The notes beneath the pieces were generated by a model. It was not told the origin of the DNA. It saw only the letters and a list, made by a program, of their open reading frames with translations, and ran no database searches. A DNA stretch of 45,170 nucleotides from CAYJFD01 sp964369605. Lineage in GTDB: Bacteria > Bacteroidota > Bacteroidia > Bacteroidales > UBA932. How positions within the stretch are numbered: position 1 is the stretch's first letter; every line of letters starts with the position of its first letter. This document shows, piece by piece, positions 34,310-43,700 of this stretch. The stretch covers positions 1 to 45,170 of the forward strand of contig CAYJFD010000017.1 in the NCBI GenBank assembly GCA_964369605.1. Direction: 5' to 3'. The position numbers and the translations under genes were made by a program.

Positions 34310-37300
34310 ATGATAAAGCGCAGATATATATTCTGTACGGCTGCAGTGATAGTTTTGGCTATCGCTGCATTGCTGTACCATAGCTTAGTGTCCCCGACAA
34401 AGATCGGAACACTAAATTTTGCTGATTTCTCGGTTGAGAAATTTATTCGTTCCAACAATAATCCTTTTGTTAAAATAGAAAGTATCCCCCTCGAAGAGGT
34501 GAATAAACTTGATAATTATGATATGCTACTAGTCCGTGTACACGGATCTTCTATGAATGCAACTCATTTAGCTGCTATAGAAAAAGCCATAGCAAAAGGT
34601 ACTCCTGTATTTTCAACAGAAAGTGACAATCCAAAGATTAACTCATTAGAGGGACAGGAGTTAAAGTACTTCTCAACACTGATGGATAATGGTTCTGTTA
34701 AGAATAATCAAAGTATGTTTAACTATATACGAAAGAATATAGACAAGAAAAAATTCTTCAATAAAGAATATGATGAACCTATTATCGTACCTTCAGATTA
34801 CTATTTCTATCTAGGCGATGATAAGTTTTTCTCAACTGTAGAGGAGTATCAAACTTACTACGAGCAAATCGGAAAATATAAAGACGGAGCACCAAGAGTA
34901 GTAATGCTATCAGGTAATATAAACCTTCAGAACTCAAACGAAGATCATATAGCAGCCCTAATTAATTCTCTAGAAGAAAAAGGTTTAAATGTATATCCAA
35001 TATCCTCTTTTGGGATGAAGAAGTTAGAACTAATAAAGGCAGTTAATCCGAATCTTATTATCAACAATCCTCATGGAAGACTAGTAATGGGTGGAGCACA
35101 GGCAGGTGAAGATTTACTAAAATCTCTGAACGTTCCAGTTTTAGCACCAGTTACAGTCAGTGAATTATACGATAAGTGGTTAAAGAGTAAGCAAGGGATG
35201 GAGCAAGGTGGACTGACTTCTATGAGTGTAGTATTACCTGAGTTAGATGGTGCCATAGCTCCTTATGCTATTGCTGCTCAGTTTGAGCGTGGCGGTTACA
35301 ATATCTTTGATGCTATTCCGTCACATACAGAGAAGTTCTGTTCTATGGTAAAAAACTTCACTGAACTACAAGTAAAGAAGAATGCAGATAAAAAAGTCGC
35401 GATCTACTATTACAAGGGAACAGGAAAAGGATCGATCGGGGCTGGTGATCTTGAGGGAGTTCAATCATTGTACAATACCCTTAAACACTTAAAAAATAGT
35501 GGATATAATGTTGAGGGTCTACCTAGCTCAGCCAAAGAACTTGAAGCTATGGTGCAGAAACAAGGCTCAGTTTTAGGAGCTTATGCATTAGGAGCTTATG
35601 ATGAATTTATCAAGAATGGTAACCCAGAATTGGTGTCGGTTGACACATTTATGCAGTGGGCAAATGCTGCTCTTCCTGCGGAACTGATAGAAAATATGCG
35701 TACGCAATACGGTGAGGCGCCAGGCAGTTATATGGCCCACGAGGACGAAAATGGTAAATATATTGCGGTAGCACGTCTTCAATTTGGAAATGTCGCTATT
35801 CTGCCTCAGCCTATGGCTGCAGCGGGAGAGGATGTCGAAGCCATTACTCACGGAGTTGAGGGGGCACCTGCCTATCCTTATGTCGCTTCGTATTTATGGA
35901 CGCGCTTTGGATTTGATGCTGACGCAATGTTACATTTCGGAACGCACGGTAGTTTAGAGTTTATTCCTGGAAAGCAGCTAGCTCTTTCTGATTATGATTG
36001 GACAGATGCTTTAGTGGGAGATATGCCTCACTTCTATATTTATACAATTAATAATATAGGCGAAGGGATTATAGCAAAGAGACGAAGTTATGCGACTCTA
36101 GTCGATCACCTGACTGCTCCATTTATGCAAGGTGAACTATATGGAAATCTACAAAAACTAAAGAATAGAGTCCATAGTTTTGAGCACCTTGAGGAAGGAG
36201 AGGTGAAGCAAGAGTACAGAAAGACTATTACCGAATTAGCTAAGGCAGAAAATATGTGTGCAGCATTGGGAATCGATTCGACAGCGATCTTCGATGATGA
36301 GGCTATTGAAAAGGTACACATGTATCTTGAAGAAATAGATGGAGCAAAGGTTACAGATGGCCTATATACATTGGGCGAGCGATATGCGAAAGAAGATGCA
36401 GATAATACTATACGAATGATGATGATAGATGCAGTTCGTTACTCTCTAGCAACAATAGATGTAGCTAAAGGAAAAGTCGCAGCTAAGAAGTTAGATAATA
36501 TATCATTTGTAGCGCATAACTATAATGCGAAAGCAGACCGAATTATTACTAGAGCTTTGAATAGGGAGAATCCTATGACGATATTCTACGATGTGGTAGC
36601 AAAGTCAGATGCTGAACTATACCATAAAACTATAGAAGATCAAAAGATCAAAGCTGAAAGTCAGGCAAAGATGATGCAGGCTATGATGGCAAGTATGAAT
36701 GCTCCTGTAGAGGTGGTAAAGTACCTAAATGAAAAAGGTGAATTATTAGATAATGATGGAACGCCAGTTGGGAAGAAGAGAGGAGGACATCCTTCTTGGA
36801 TTCCAAAGGGTGATGGAGCTAATATGCCGGAGGAAGTAAAGAAACAGCTAGAGTCTAAAGAGAAAGAAACTAAGACGGGTGAAGAAAAAAGACCATCTAT
36901 GATGGAAAGTATGGCAAGTGCAGAACCGCAAGGAGCAGGGACACAATACGATCCTCAAAGAGAATTAGTAGATGCTTTGTTTGGTCTAAATAATACTATC
37001 TCTATGATCGCCAGTAAGCGTGAAGAATTAGTGGCAAGTACAAAGGCTGAACAAGATGCTTTACTTAATGCCCTAAACGGAGGTTATATACTACCTAGTT
37101 CAGCTGGGGATCCTATCGCTAATCCTAATGCTATAATGACTGGTAGAAACTTCTACTCTATCAACCCAGAAACAACCCCTACAGCTGAGGCTTGGAAAGT
37201 AGGAAAGCGCTTGGCAGATAATCTAATAGAGCAAGAATTAGCAGCGAATGGAAAATATCCAGAAAAAGTGAGTTTTACTCTTTGGTCTACAGATTTTATT

Positions 37301-38647
37301 TCAAGCGAGGGTGCGACTATAGCCCAAATTTTATGGATGCTAGGAGTAGAGCCTCTGCGAGATGGCTTTGGTTATATACGCTCTTTACGCCTAGTTCCAG
37401 CAGAGGAATTAGCTCGTCCAAGAATCGATATAGTTGTTCAAACATCAGGTCAGTTAAGAGATATAGCTGCATCTAGATTAAAGCTAATTAATCAGGCGGT
37501 TAGCATGGCGGCAGAAGCTCAGGACGGAGATGCCATAAATTATGTAAGTAAAGGATTTATGGATGCTGAGAAAAGGCTTCTTGAGAAAGGATTTTCTCCG
37601 TTAGACGCTCGTAAATATTCTAAGGAAAGAATCTTTGGCGGCGCAGGAGGTAACTACGGTGCTGGAATTATGGGTATGGTAGAGGATAGCGAGAACTGGG
37701 AGTCGCAAGATCAGATTGCGAAGCAGTATATCCAAAATATGGGAGCACTTTACTCGTCTAATGGAGGAGAAGAATGGGGAGAGATGAGAGAAGGAGTCTT
37801 CGAGGCTGCTCTTTTAAATACTTCTGTAGTAGTCCAGCCAAGATCAAGTAATACTTGGGGACCGTTAAGTCTGGATCACGTATATGAATTTATGGGAGGT
37901 TTATCGGCAGCAGTACAAGAAGTTACAGGTAACGACCCTAGTGCTTATTTTAACGATTTCCGTAATACTAGTAGGGCTAAGGTTCAAGGACTTAAAGAAG
38001 CCATAGGTGTAGAGACTAATTCTACAATATTTAATCCTAAGTATATTTCCGAGAAGATGAAAGGGGAAGCTAGCTCTTATGGCTCTTTTGCAGAGACTAT
38101 TCGTAACACTTTTGGATGGAATGCGATGAAGCCTTCAGCTATAGATCAACATATATGGAATGAGTATCACGAAATCTATGTAAGAGACAAGCATAATCTG
38201 AATATGGAGGAAAGATTCTCTGAGAAAAATCCTTATGCTATGCAGGAATTTACAGCAGTAATGCTTGAGTCTGCAAGAAAAGGAATGTGGAAGGCAAGTG
38301 AACAACAGTTGGCAGAATTAGCAGACCTTCACACGAGAATGGTTGTTAAGCATGAGGCAGGATGTAGTGGCTTTATTTGTGATAATGCTGCCCTAAGGGA
38401 ATTTATAGCAGACAAGGCGCCTGAGAGTGCTCAAGAATATAAAGAGGCTATTAAGCAAGCTCGTGAAGTTACATTGAATGAACAGCAGGCGGATAAGAGT
38501 GTTGTTCTAAAGAAGGAAGAGCAAGAGCAGCAGCAAAAGAGTTCTAAGCAGCCAGAAGAAAAAGATAATTATACGACTTTATATATTATCGCAGCTGTAT
38601 TTGTTATGTTGATACTATGGGTAATTTATAGAAGAAAGAAAAAATAA
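34310..38647 (+). CDS. hmuS: HmuS, CobN-like haem-processing protein
   Basis: Very large protein (1445 aa) of the CobN / magnesium-chelatase H family, anchored by an N-terminal helix (about 7-23) and a C-terminal helix (about 1420-1440). The chelatase core is clear around H542 and H546 in HFGTHGSLEFIPGK, with a second conserved half near SSNTWGPLSLDHVYEFMGGL. A charged, Met-rich low-complexity insert lies at about 795-885. In Bacteroides, HmuS has been reported to work in reverse to a chelatase, removing iron from haem; I infer the same here. A cobalt chelatase role is unlikely, since no cob genes are near and the neighbours are hmuY, hmuT, hmuU and hmuV. The stop overlaps the hmuT start (TAATG). 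Confidence 0.9.
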   Translation: MIKRRYIFCTAAVIVLAIAALLYHSLVSPTKIGTLNFADFSVEKFIRSNNNPFVKIESIPLEEVNKLDNYDMLLVRVHGSSMNATHLAAIEKAIAKGTPVFSTESDNPKINSLEGQELKYFSTLMDNGSVKNNQSMFNYIRKNIDKKKFFNKEYDEPIIVPSDYYFYLGDDKFFSTVEEYQTYYEQIGKYKDGAPRVVMLSGNINLQNSNEDHIAALINSLEEKGLNVYPISSFGMKKLELIKAVNPNLIINNPHGRLVMGGAQAGEDLLKSLNVPVLAPVTVSELYDKWLKSKQGMEQGGLTSMSVVLPELDGAIAPYAIAAQFERGGYNIFDAIPSHTEKFCSMVKNFTELQVKKNADKKVAIYYYKGTGKGSIGAGDLEGVQSLYNTLKHLKNSGYNVEGLPSSAKELEAMVQKQGSVLGAYALGAYDEFIKNGNPELVSVDTFMQWANAALPAELIENMRTQYGEAPGSYMAHEDENGKYIAVARLQFGNVAILPQPMAAAGEDVEAITHGVEGAPAYPYVASYLWTRFGFDADAMLHFGTHGSLEFIPGKQLALSDYDWTDALVGDMPHFYIYTINNIGEGIIAKRRSYATLVDHLTAPFMQGELYGNLQKLKNRVHSFEHLEEGEVKQEYRKTITELAKAENMCAALGIDSTAIFDDEAIEKVHMYLEEIDGAKVTDGLYTLGERYAKEDADNTIRMMMIDAVRYSLATIDVAKGKVAAKKLDNISFVAHNYNAKADRIITRALNRENPMTIFYDVVAKSDAELYHKTIEDQKIKAESQAKMMQAMMASMNAPVEVVKYLNEKGELLDNDGTPVGKKRGGHPSWIPKGDGANMPEEVKKQLESKEKETKTGEEKRPSMMESMASAEPQGAGTQYDPQRELVDALFGLNNTISMIASKREELVASTKAEQDALLNALNGGYILPSSAGDPIANPNAIMTGRNFYSINPETTPTAEAWKVGKRLADNLIEQELAANGKYPEKVSFTLWSTDFISSEGATIAQILWMLGVEPLRDGFGYIRSLRLVPAEELARPRIDIVVQTSGQLRDIAASRLKLINQAVSMAAEAQDGDAINYVSKGFMDAEKRLLEKGFSPLDARKYSKERIFGGAGGNYGAGIMGMVEDSENWESQDQIAKQYIQNMGALYSSNGGEEWGEMREGVFEAALLNTSVVVQPRSSNTWGPLSLDHVYEFMGGLSAAVQEVTGNDPSAYFNDFRNTSRAKVQGLKEAIGVETNSTIFNPKYISEKMKGEASSYGSFAETIRNTFGWNAMKPSAIDQHIWNEYHEIYVRDKHNLNMEERFSEKNPYAMQEFTAVMLESARKGMWKASEQQLAELADLHTRMVVKHEAGCSGFICDNAALREFIADKAPESAQEYKEAIKQAREVTLNEQQADKSVVLKKEEQEQQQKSSKQPEEKDNYTTLYIIAAVFVMLILWVIYRRKKK

Positions 38648-39360
38648 TGGAAATAGTACTTCAATTAATATTTGTAGTCGCTATACTAAAGTATTGCCTA
38701 AAAGCAGCCCTGTCCGGTCGATTATTATTAATCGTCGGCTATGGGTTGGTTTTAGCCGCAGTTTCATTCGCTCTTTACCCTATAATAATTTCTCAGCCAC
38801 TAACGATTATAACAGACTTACTGGCAAGTAAGACGATAGTTGAGAACATAGCACTGATTACAACGGCAGAATCTGCGATAGGAATACTTATCTCGATATC
38901 TTTATTAGATAATTATTTTAGACCAAAAGAAAAGAGAACAGCTTGGGCTAGGTTTATAAAGATAATGCCAGGGCTAGTCGTATTTTTTGCAGTCGCATAT
39001 TTTGAACTACTATTCTTTAAATGGAGAGTCGGAGGAGAATTTTTAGTTACATCTCTACTTTTTTCATTAGTGCTTCTTGTAGGAGTGGTTTTGGTAGCAC
39101 TGCTGCTAAAAAAACTAATAGAGGGCGAGAGTCTAAAATTAGAGATGAAGCTGATTTTTAATTTAGCAGTACTTACATTAGGACTTTTAATTAGTTCTTC
39201 AGTCGCTGACTATAATATTTCAAATGCGCAGGCTACGATAGAGTGGGCTGCCTTAATATCCATCATCGTAGGCTCACTAGTATTAGTAGCTCTAGGTATA
39301 TGGTTACATAAAATTAATTTTAAAAATAAAATTTCAAAAATAATAAAATGGAACAAATAA
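38647..39360 (+). CDS. hmuT: HmuT, polytopic membrane protein
   Basis: Integral membrane protein of 237 aa with about six or seven helices and few charged residues outside the loops. There is no ATP-binding motif, so it is not an ABC component. It is identified as HmuT mainly by position between hmuS and hmuU. It shares one base with the hmuS stop and overlaps hmuU by 13 bases, which suggests tight translational coupling and a physical complex. The biochemical role is not known. Confidence 0.75.
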   Translation: MEIVLQLIFVVAILKYCLKAALSGRLLLIVGYGLVLAAVSFALYPIIISQPLTIITDLLASKTIVENIALITTAESAIGILISISLLDNYFRPKEKRTAWARFIKIMPGLVVFFAVAYFELLFFKWRVGGEFLVTSLLFSLVLLVGVVLVALLLKKLIEGESLKLEMKLIFNLAVLTLGLLISSSVADYNISNAQATIEWAALISIIVGSLVLVALGIWLHKINFKNKISKIIKWNK

Positions 39361-39932
39361 CAAACATACTTTACTGGTTGTCAACGGGCTTGATGATACC
39401 TGTTACTCTTTTTTTAATCATCTTCTTCTTAAGATCCATCATAATGATAGGAGGTTTCTATGGAGCATATATTAGCCGAACAAAGGTAAATGTTAAGATT
39501 AATAAAGAGTTATCAAATACTGAGGTTAATGCTTTTCTAGGTACTCTTGCAAGTTATGATCAAAACAAATCACCTCTTATTAACTATTTAACAAGAATCG
39601 CTGAGGTAAAAGGAAACAATGCTATGGTTGATAAAGTAATAGGTGACTATGAGATACTTGCAGATAAAGAACTAGGAAAATCTAAAACTCTTGTGAAGAT
39701 AGGACCTATGCTTGGTCTTATGGGTACACTTATTCCTATGGGGCCAGCACTTGTGGGTTTAGCTACAGGAGACATCTCTTCTATGGCTAGCAATATGCAG
39801 GTAGCTTTCGCAACGACTGTGATCGGTATAATAATCGGAGCTATCGGATTTATTACTTTGCAAATTAGACAGCGTTGGGTCGCAGATGATATGAATATCC
39901 TAGATTATATAGGAGAATCAGTAAAAAAATAG
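39348..39932 (+). CDS. hmuU: HmuU, MotA/TolQ/ExbB-family proton channel subunit
   Basis: Protein of 194 aa with three helices (about 12-37, 113-140 and 150-172). The second and third match the ExbB/TolQ channel core: IGPMLGLMGTLIP with Thr127, and AFATTVIGIIIGAIGF with Thr156-Thr157, at the places where ExbB has its pore threonines. It is therefore a likely proton-driven motor subunit in the inner membrane. It starts inside hmuT and is followed 5 bases later by hmuV, its probable partner. Confidence 0.85.
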   Translation: MEQITNILYWLSTGLMIPVTLFLIIFFLRSIIMIGGFYGAYISRTKVNVKINKELSNTEVNAFLGTLASYDQNKSPLINYLTRIAEVKGNNAMVDKVIGDYEILADKELGKSKTLVKIGPMLGLMGTLIPMGPALVGLATGDISSMASNMQVAFATTVIGIIIGAIGFITLQIRQRWVADDMNILDYIGESVKK

Positions 39933-39937
39933 AGTTT

Positions 39938-40270
39938 ATGGCAAGAAAAAGACGCTTGATAAAGGATGGAGAAGACCACGACCCACTATCAGTTTTAACA
40001 AATCTATTCGACGTGGCTATGGTATTTGCGGTGGCATTAATGGTAGCACTAGTGACGCGTTTTGATATGACAGAGATGTTCTCCCAAGAAGACTTTACTA
40101 TGGTTAAGAATCCTGGAACAGAGCAAATGGAAATAATAACCAAAAAGGGAGATAAAATAGAAAAATACACTCCATCAGAAGAGCAAGAAGAATCATCCGG
40201 ATCACGAGGCAAAAGAGTAGGAACAGCCTACCAGCTAGAAAATGGTGAAATAATCTACGTGCCAGAATAA
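39938..40270 (+). CDS. hmuV: HmuV, DUF2149-type single-helix protein
   Basis: Small protein (110 aa) with a basic N-terminus, one helix (about 21-40, LFDVAMVFAVALMVALV) and a polar periplasmic tail. Asp25 at the start of the helix, preceded by DPLSVLTN, resembles the protonatable Asp and nearby sequence of ExbD/TolR (PLIDVMLVLL). A proton-motor partner of HmuU is a reasonable reading. The tail is short and Glu/Ser-rich in the middle, with no ExbD periplasmic domain that I can recognise. Last gene of the operon, followed by a terminator. Confidence 0.8.
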   Translation: MARKRRLIKDGEDHDPLSVLTNLFDVAMVFAVALMVALVTRFDMTEMFSQEDFTMVKNPGTEQMEIITKKGDKIEKYTPSEEQEESSGSRGKRVGTAYQLENGEIIYVPE

Positions 40271-40310
40271 GTGTACGGGGTGTTTTGATTGGACAACAGC
40301 AGTAAACTAT

Positions 40311-40342
40311 AAAAAAAAGAGTGACTAGTCACTCTTTTTTTT
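40311..40342. terminator. Bidirectional terminator between hmuV and the OPT gene
   Basis: A perfect palindrome GAGTGACTAGTCACTC (40319-40334) flanked by A residues on the left and T residues on the right, so it can end transcripts from both strands. It lies 40 bases after the hmuV stop and 11 before the end of the convergent transporter gene. Confidence 0.88.
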
Positions 40343-40353
40343 ATGATGTTAGT

Positions 40354-42369
40354 CTAAGCTTCTTTCTTCGCTTTAAGACTATCGTATATCATATATGCGA
40401 TTAGACATATATAAGCGACTAATCCTAACCAGATAGATCCTTGCGATCCTACCCAGTTTTCAGGAAGCATAAGGTTTACGTTAGCAAACTTCATAATCGC
40501 AGAAACTACTCCCATTAAAGCTCCTCCAGCGATGAAACCTGAAGCTATAAGTGTTCCTTTGTCTTTACGAGCGGTATTTAATGCCTCATCTTTAGAGCGA
40601 GAACCTACATACCAAGCTACTGCACCACCCACAAGAAGTGGAATGTTTAAGTAAAGAGGAATAAACATACCTAGTGCAAAAGGAAGCGCTGGTATTTTGA
40701 ATAGAGTAAGTACAAGGGCAAGAGCGGCACCTATTATGTATAATAACCAAGGGGCTCCACCTCCAGTCATTAAAGGCTCGATAACGGCCGCCATAGCATT
40801 CGCTTGAGGGGCTACTAGCGCGCCTTCTCCTGTAAATCCATAAGTCTTATTTAATACCATAAGTACTCCACCAACAGTTGCTGCTGAAACAAGAACTCCT
40901 AGGAATTTCCATCCTTCTTGTTTCTTAGGAGTAGTACCTAGCCAATATCCGATCTTTAAGTCAGTAATAAACCCTCCTGCAACAGAAAGAGCCGTACATA
41001 CAACTCCTCCGATAATTAGCGCTGCTACCATACCTGCACTGCCTTTAAGACCAGCTGCTACTAGTACAAGAGAAGCTAAAATTAGTGTCATCAGAGTCAT
41101 ACCACTTACAGGGTTAGAACCTACGATAGCGATAGCATTAGCAGCTACAGTCGTAAATAAAAATGCGATAACAGTAACTACAAGAAGTGCGATAACTGCT
41201 TGCCATAGGTTATGTAGTACTCCAAAATAGAAGAATACAAAAATAGCTGCAAGAGTAACAAGAGAACCGATAGCGATAATCTTCATAGAAAGGTCGCGCT
41301 GAGTTCTAATCTCTTTTTTCTTCTCAGCATCCATACCATTCTTCTTTCCGCCTATTTCTTTAGCTGCTAGACCAAAAGCAGACTTGATGATGCCAGATGA
41401 CTTGATGATACCTATGATACCAGCTGTCGCAATACCTCCGATACCAATATGTCGTGCATAATTTGTAAATATCTCTTCAGCACTCATTTGGCTAATAGTA
41501 GTAGTAATACCTGAGTTTACAAGGTCTATTACTTCAGGTCCCCAAATAAGGTTCATTAATGGAATGATTAGGAACCATACAAGGAAGGATCCACAGCAAA
41601 TGATAAATGCATATTTAAGACCGATAATATAGCCAAGACCTAATACTGCAGCACCTACATTAACCTTAATAAGTACCTTAGCTTTGTCAGCTATAGCCTG
41701 TCCCCAAGGAAGTACAGTTGAAGTAAACGTTTCTGCCCATGCGCCGAAAGTTGAAATCGCGAAATCATAAAGACCTCCGATTAAACCGCTAATAAGTAGT
41801 AGTTTAGCTCCTTTTCCGCCAGTTTCTCCACTTACAAGTACCTGAGTTGTAGCTGTAGCCTCTGGGAATGGATATTTTCCGTGCATATCTTTTACAAAGT
41901 ATTTTCTAAAAGGAATAAGGAAAAGAATACCTAATACTCCTCCTAATAGAGAACTTAGAAAAATCTGCATGAAATTTACAGTCATATCAGGATATTTAGT
42001 TTGAAGAATATAAAGTGCAGGTAAAGTGAAGATCGCCCCTGCAACGATAATTCCTGAACAAGCTCCGATAGACTGTATGATGACATTCTGTCCAAGTGCT
42101 CCTTTTTTATTTAAAGCCCCAGAAATACCTACGGCGATAATAGCGATAGGAATAGCAGCCTCAAATACCTGTCCCACTTTTAATCCAAGATAAGCGGAAG
42201 CAGCAGAAAAAATTACGGTCATAACTATACCCATAATTACCGACCACCAGGTCACTTCTTTTGGGTTTGAGTCTGCACTCATCAGTGGCTTGTACTCTTC
42301 TCCCGGTTTTAGTTCCCTTCCTGCATTTTCAGGAAGTCCCTTTTGAAAATTTTGATTAGTATTTTCCAT
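40354..42369 (-). CDS. OPT-family oligopeptide transporter
   Basis: Inner-membrane secondary transporter (671 aa) of the OPT family, about 15-16 helices. These move small peptides, or in other branches metal chelates, with protons. Motifs typical of prokaryotic OPT proteins are seen: SAYLGLKVGQVFEAAIPIAI in the first helices and YPFPEATATTQVLVSGE before the central part. It has its own -7 element facing away from the clostripain gene. Substrate is not determined; peptides are the default for this branch, and an iron-chelate role near hmu would be speculation. Confidence 0.92.
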   Translation of the reverse strand: MENTNQNFQKGLPENAGRELKPGEEYKPLMSADSNPKEVTWWSVIMGIVMTVIFSAASAYLGLKVGQVFEAAIPIAIIAVGISGALNKKGALGQNVIIQSIGACSGIIVAGAIFTLPALYILQTKYPDMTVNFMQIFLSSLLGGVLGILFLIPFRKYFVKDMHGKYPFPEATATTQVLVSGETGGKGAKLLLISGLIGGLYDFAISTFGAWAETFTSTVLPWGQAIADKAKVLIKVNVGAAVLGLGYIIGLKYAFIICCGSFLVWFLIIPLMNLIWGPEVIDLVNSGITTTISQMSAEEIFTNYARHIGIGGIATAGIIGIIKSSGIIKSAFGLAAKEIGGKKNGMDAEKKKEIRTQRDLSMKIIAIGSLVTLAAIFVFFYFGVLHNLWQAVIALLVVTVIAFLFTTVAANAIAIVGSNPVSGMTLMTLILASLVLVAAGLKGSAGMVAALIIGGVVCTALSVAGGFITDLKIGYWLGTTPKKQEGWKFLGVLVSAATVGGVLMVLNKTYGFTGEGALVAPQANAMAAVIEPLMTGGGAPWLLYIIGAALALVLTLFKIPALPFALGMFIPLYLNIPLLVGGAVAWYVGSRSKDEALNTARKDKGTLIASGFIAGGALMGVVSAIMKFANVNLMLPENWVGSQGSIWLGLVAYICLIAYMIYDSLKAKKEA

Positions 42370-42415
42370 ATAGATAATTATAATTTATTTGTGAGTCATT
42401 AAAGCATACTATTTT

Positions 42416-42423
42416 CAAAGATA
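42416..42423 (-). promoter_or_regulatory. -7 element for the OPT transporter
   Basis: The minus strand reads TATCTTTG (TAnnTTTG) 47 bases before the ATG at 42369. An identical octamer serves the opposite gene. Confidence 0.5.
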
Positions 42424-42453
42424 TAAAAAGAAAGAGAATAAATAAAAAAAAAC

Positions 42454-42461
42454 TATCTTTG
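42454..42461 (+). promoter_or_regulatory. -7 element for the clostripain-like gene
   Basis: TATCTTTG (TAnnTTTG) on the plus strand, 75 bases before the ATG at 42537. The leader would be about 70 bases. No clear -33 element. Confidence 0.45.
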
Positions 42462-42536
42462 TGAAAATAATGGACACTCTAAAAGAGTAAATATTAGAGT
42501 GAGACAGAATTAGAATAAAGATAAGAAATATAAAAA

Positions 42537-43700
42537 ATGAGAAGAATATTATTAGCTATATTATTTTGTTTTGCATTACTATCTTGTAGCAAAGACCCAG
42601 TACCAGTTGTGCCAGTAGATAAAGAAGTAGAAAAAACGTTAATCTTTTATTTTGCTTGGTCTACGAATCTAGACTCATATTATTCTACGAATTTAGCAGA
42701 TATACAAAGAGCCTTAGGTCGAGATATACAGGGAGATGAGCGGGTAATCATTTGCTATGCCAACTCCCCAAGCGAGTTAGAAATCTATGAACTAAAACTC
42801 CAGTACTCTAAAGTCTCTAAGTTGACTCTAGAAACATTAGAAGATAAGAATTTTACTACTCAAGAAGATTTGACAGAATTATTTAAAACCGTCAAAGAGT
42901 TAGCCCCAGCACGTACATATTCCCTAATGATAGGATCTCACGGAATGGGATGGATTCCAGTAGCAGAAACTCAAAGGGGGCCTTCTTATGTTACCTATAT
43001 GGATAATCCAGGCTTACCGATGACTAGATACTTTGGAGGAGGCACTGCAGATGTTCAGACAGAAATATCAACATTAGCAGAGGCACTTGAGAAATCAGAT
43101 ATGGATTTAGAATACATTCTATTTGATAATTGCTATATGTCAAACATCGAGTTAGTATATACTCTAAAAGATGTTACAGATTATATCATAGCTTGTCCAA
43201 CAGAGATAATGGCCTATGGTTTTCCTTATGAGGTAATATTAGAGTCCATGCTAGGAAGTACTAATTATTATAGTCTAGTTTCTGAATTTATGGCCTTCTA
43301 CGATGCGTATAATCACCCTTATGCTACTATTGCAGTAATGGACACTAAGGAAGTAGACGCTCTAGTACCTATAGTAAAACAAATTAATCAGAAATATGGC
43401 CAGATGAATCCTAGCCTTCTTTCACAAGTTCAGCTTATGGATGGTTACACACCTACGATATTTTATGACCTAGGTGATTATATTACAAAGTTATGCTTAG
43501 ACCCTCAGCTTCTAGAACAGTTCAATGCGCAACTTACAAAACTAGTAAAAATCAAAGCTAACACTTCTCATTACCCTACGGCTATAGGTGGATTCAGAAC
43601 CCTTCCTATTAATGCCTATTCAGGGCTAACCATTTCTGATCCATCTACCCATGACGCTGTTAGTGGAACCAAAAGCAGCTGGTACGAGGCAACTCACTAG
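42537..43700 (+). CDS. Clostripain-family (C11) cysteine peptidase, lipoprotein
   Basis: Lipoprotein protease of 387 aa with lipobox LLSC (Cys17). The C11 catalytic pair is visible: His135 in IGSHGMGW and Cys199 in FDNCYMSNIE, each after a predicted buried strand as in caspase-like folds. Clostripain-type enzymes cut after Arg or Lys; whether that holds here cannot be told from sequence. It is probably displayed at the outer membrane. It shares four bases with the convergent porin gene at the stop codons, so no terminator separates them. Confidence 0.88.
   Translation: MRRILLAILFCFALLSCSKDPVPVVPVDKEVEKTLIFYFAWSTNLDSYYSTNLADIQRALGRDIQGDERVIICYANSPSELEIYELKLQYSKVSKLTLETLEDKNFTTQEDLTELFKTVKELAPARTYSLMIGSHGMGWIPVAETQRGPSYVTYMDNPGLPMTRYFGGGTADVQTEISTLAEALEKSDMDLEYILFDNCYMSNIELVYTLKDVTDYIIACPTEIMAYGFPYEVILESMLGSTNYYSLVSEFMAFYDAYNHPYATIAVMDTKEVDALVPIVKQINQKYGQMNPSLLSQVQLMDGYTPTIFYDLGDYITKLCLDPQLLEQFNAQLTKLVKIKANTSHYPTAIGGFRTLPINAYSGLTISDPSTHDAVSGTKSSWYEATH

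Noticed and set aside
34310..38647. Cobaltochelatase CobN for cobalamin synthesis
   Set aside because: The fold family fits, but there are helices at both ends, no cob/cbi genes nearby, and hmuR, hmuY, hmuT, hmuU and hmuV around it. HmuS is the better reading.
39348..40270. A TonB-ExbB-ExbD set that energises HmuR
   Set aside because: There is no TonB gene, and HmuV has no ExbD-like periplasmic domain that I can recognise; the pair is tied by overlaps to hmuS and hmuT.
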